A stretch of DNA of 6,450 bases from Melioribacteraceae bacterium (GTDB lineage Bacteria > Bacteroidota > Ignavibacteria > Ignavibacteriales > Melioribacteraceae), in contig WFQV01000512.1 of the NCBI GenBank assembly GCA_015486905.1, forward strand, positions 1 to 6,450. The letters run 5' to 3'. Shown piece after piece: positions 6,336 through 6,450 of the stretch. The translations under genes were made by a program, and so were the position numbers. Position 1 is the first letter of the stretch; every line of letters begins with the position of its first letter. Under the pieces are notes generated by a model, which saw only the letters and a list, made by a program, of their open reading frames with translations, was not told where the DNA came from and searched no databases.

Positions 6336-6358
6336 TTTGAAAATGTTCATTTTTCAAA
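6336..6358. repeat. AT-rich dyad TTTGAAAATG / CATTTTTCAAA
   Basis: TTTGAAAA (6336-6343) is the exact reverse complement of TTTTCAAA (6351-6358). Allowing one bulged T extends the stem to ten pairs with a two-base loop. No GC-rich base and no T-run follow, so a terminator on the + strand is doubtful. It could be a protein-binding dyad for a gene beyond the window. Confidence 0.45.
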
Positions 6359-6388
6359 CCTATTCATCCTTTCCCTCCTTCCATGCAT

Positions 6389-6416
6389 GGATGGTTGGAT
6401 GATTGGATGGTTGGAT
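6389..6416. repeat. GGAT-rich simple repeat, right inverted partner
   Basis: This tract of GGATGGTTGGATGATTGGAT type is the reverse complement of bases 1-28, with mismatches at two positions only. It directly follows the perfect 10-bp palindrome CCATGCATGG (6381-6390). Internally it is a near-tandem of GGATGGTT and GGATGATT units, so slippage alone could produce it. The inverted placement relative to the left copy is the notable point. Confidence 0.75.
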
Positions 6417-6423
6417 ATTGAGA

Positions 6424-6450
6424 CGTCATTGCGATTCCATATCGCGGCAA
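6424..6450. repeat. Dispersed palindromic element (CGTCATTGCGA type), cut by the window edge
   Basis: CGTCATTGCGATT (6424-6436) followed by ATCGCGGCAA (6441-6450) matches the general form of widespread bacterial intergenic elements that begin CGTCATTGCGA and end CGCGGCAATCT. GCGAT (6431-6435) and ATCGC (6441-6445) form a perfect 5-bp stem around TCCAT. The expected terminal TCT would lie just outside the window. Identification rests on recall of this repeat type, not on a search. Confidence 0.55.

Larger units (their letters stand above)
6103..6450. other. Non-coding 3' flank, 348 bases
   Basis: No convincing gene is seen on either strand. Short open frames here lack a ribosome binding site, and the longest runs antisense into the ABC-F gene. 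The stretch contains, in order, a small GATTGC/GCAATC hairpin (6143-6156), a 12-bp perfect hairpin inside a 6-bp outer stem, a CGGC/GCCG hairpin, an AT-rich segment, a TTTGAAAATG dyad, the palindrome CCATGCATGG (6381-6390), a GGAT-rich tract and a truncated palindromic element. TTGACA at 6292-6297 is an isolated -35 match without a -10 at normal distance. The density of small palindromes suggests an accumulation site for dispersed intergenic repeats. Confidence 0.75.

Overview
The window is AT-rich bacterial DNA holding four protein-coding genes, all on the + strand, between two non-coding flanks full of small repeats. The source is probably a member of Bacteroidota in the broad sense. The low GC and the third gene, a secreted propeller protein ending in a type IX secretion (T9SS) sorting-type domain, fit an Ignavibacteria-like lineage especially well. 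No rRNA, tRNA, CRISPR array, transposase or phage gene is visible.

Layout: 1-300 is a non-coding leader with four kinds of degenerate short repeats, then a 20-bp near-palindrome and a good Shine-Dalgarno site. 301-984 encodes a Crp/Fnr-type regulator. It overlaps by one base (TAATG) a PHP-superfamily phosphoesterase of the YciV/RNase AM/3',5'-nucleotide bisphosphatase type (984-1814). After a 103-base gap with a weak promoter candidate comes a two-propeller PorZ-like T9SS protein (1918-4134). Nine bases later comes a YheS-like ABC-F translation factor (4144-6102). 6103-6450 is non-coding and contains several hairpins, a GGAT-rich tract that is the inverted counterpart of bases 1-30, and the start of a dispersed GTCATTGCGA-type palindromic element cut by the window edge.

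Functionally there are two gene pairs. The first joins a nucleotide-binding-type regulator to a nucleotide phosphatase, with translational coupling. The second joins a cell-surface secretion component to a ribosome-associated ATPase, probably on one transcript. The four gene families are all known. The least explained parts are the repeat-rich flanks, the palindrome in front of the regulator, and the tight regulator-phosphatase coupling. I see no convincing new multi-gene system.
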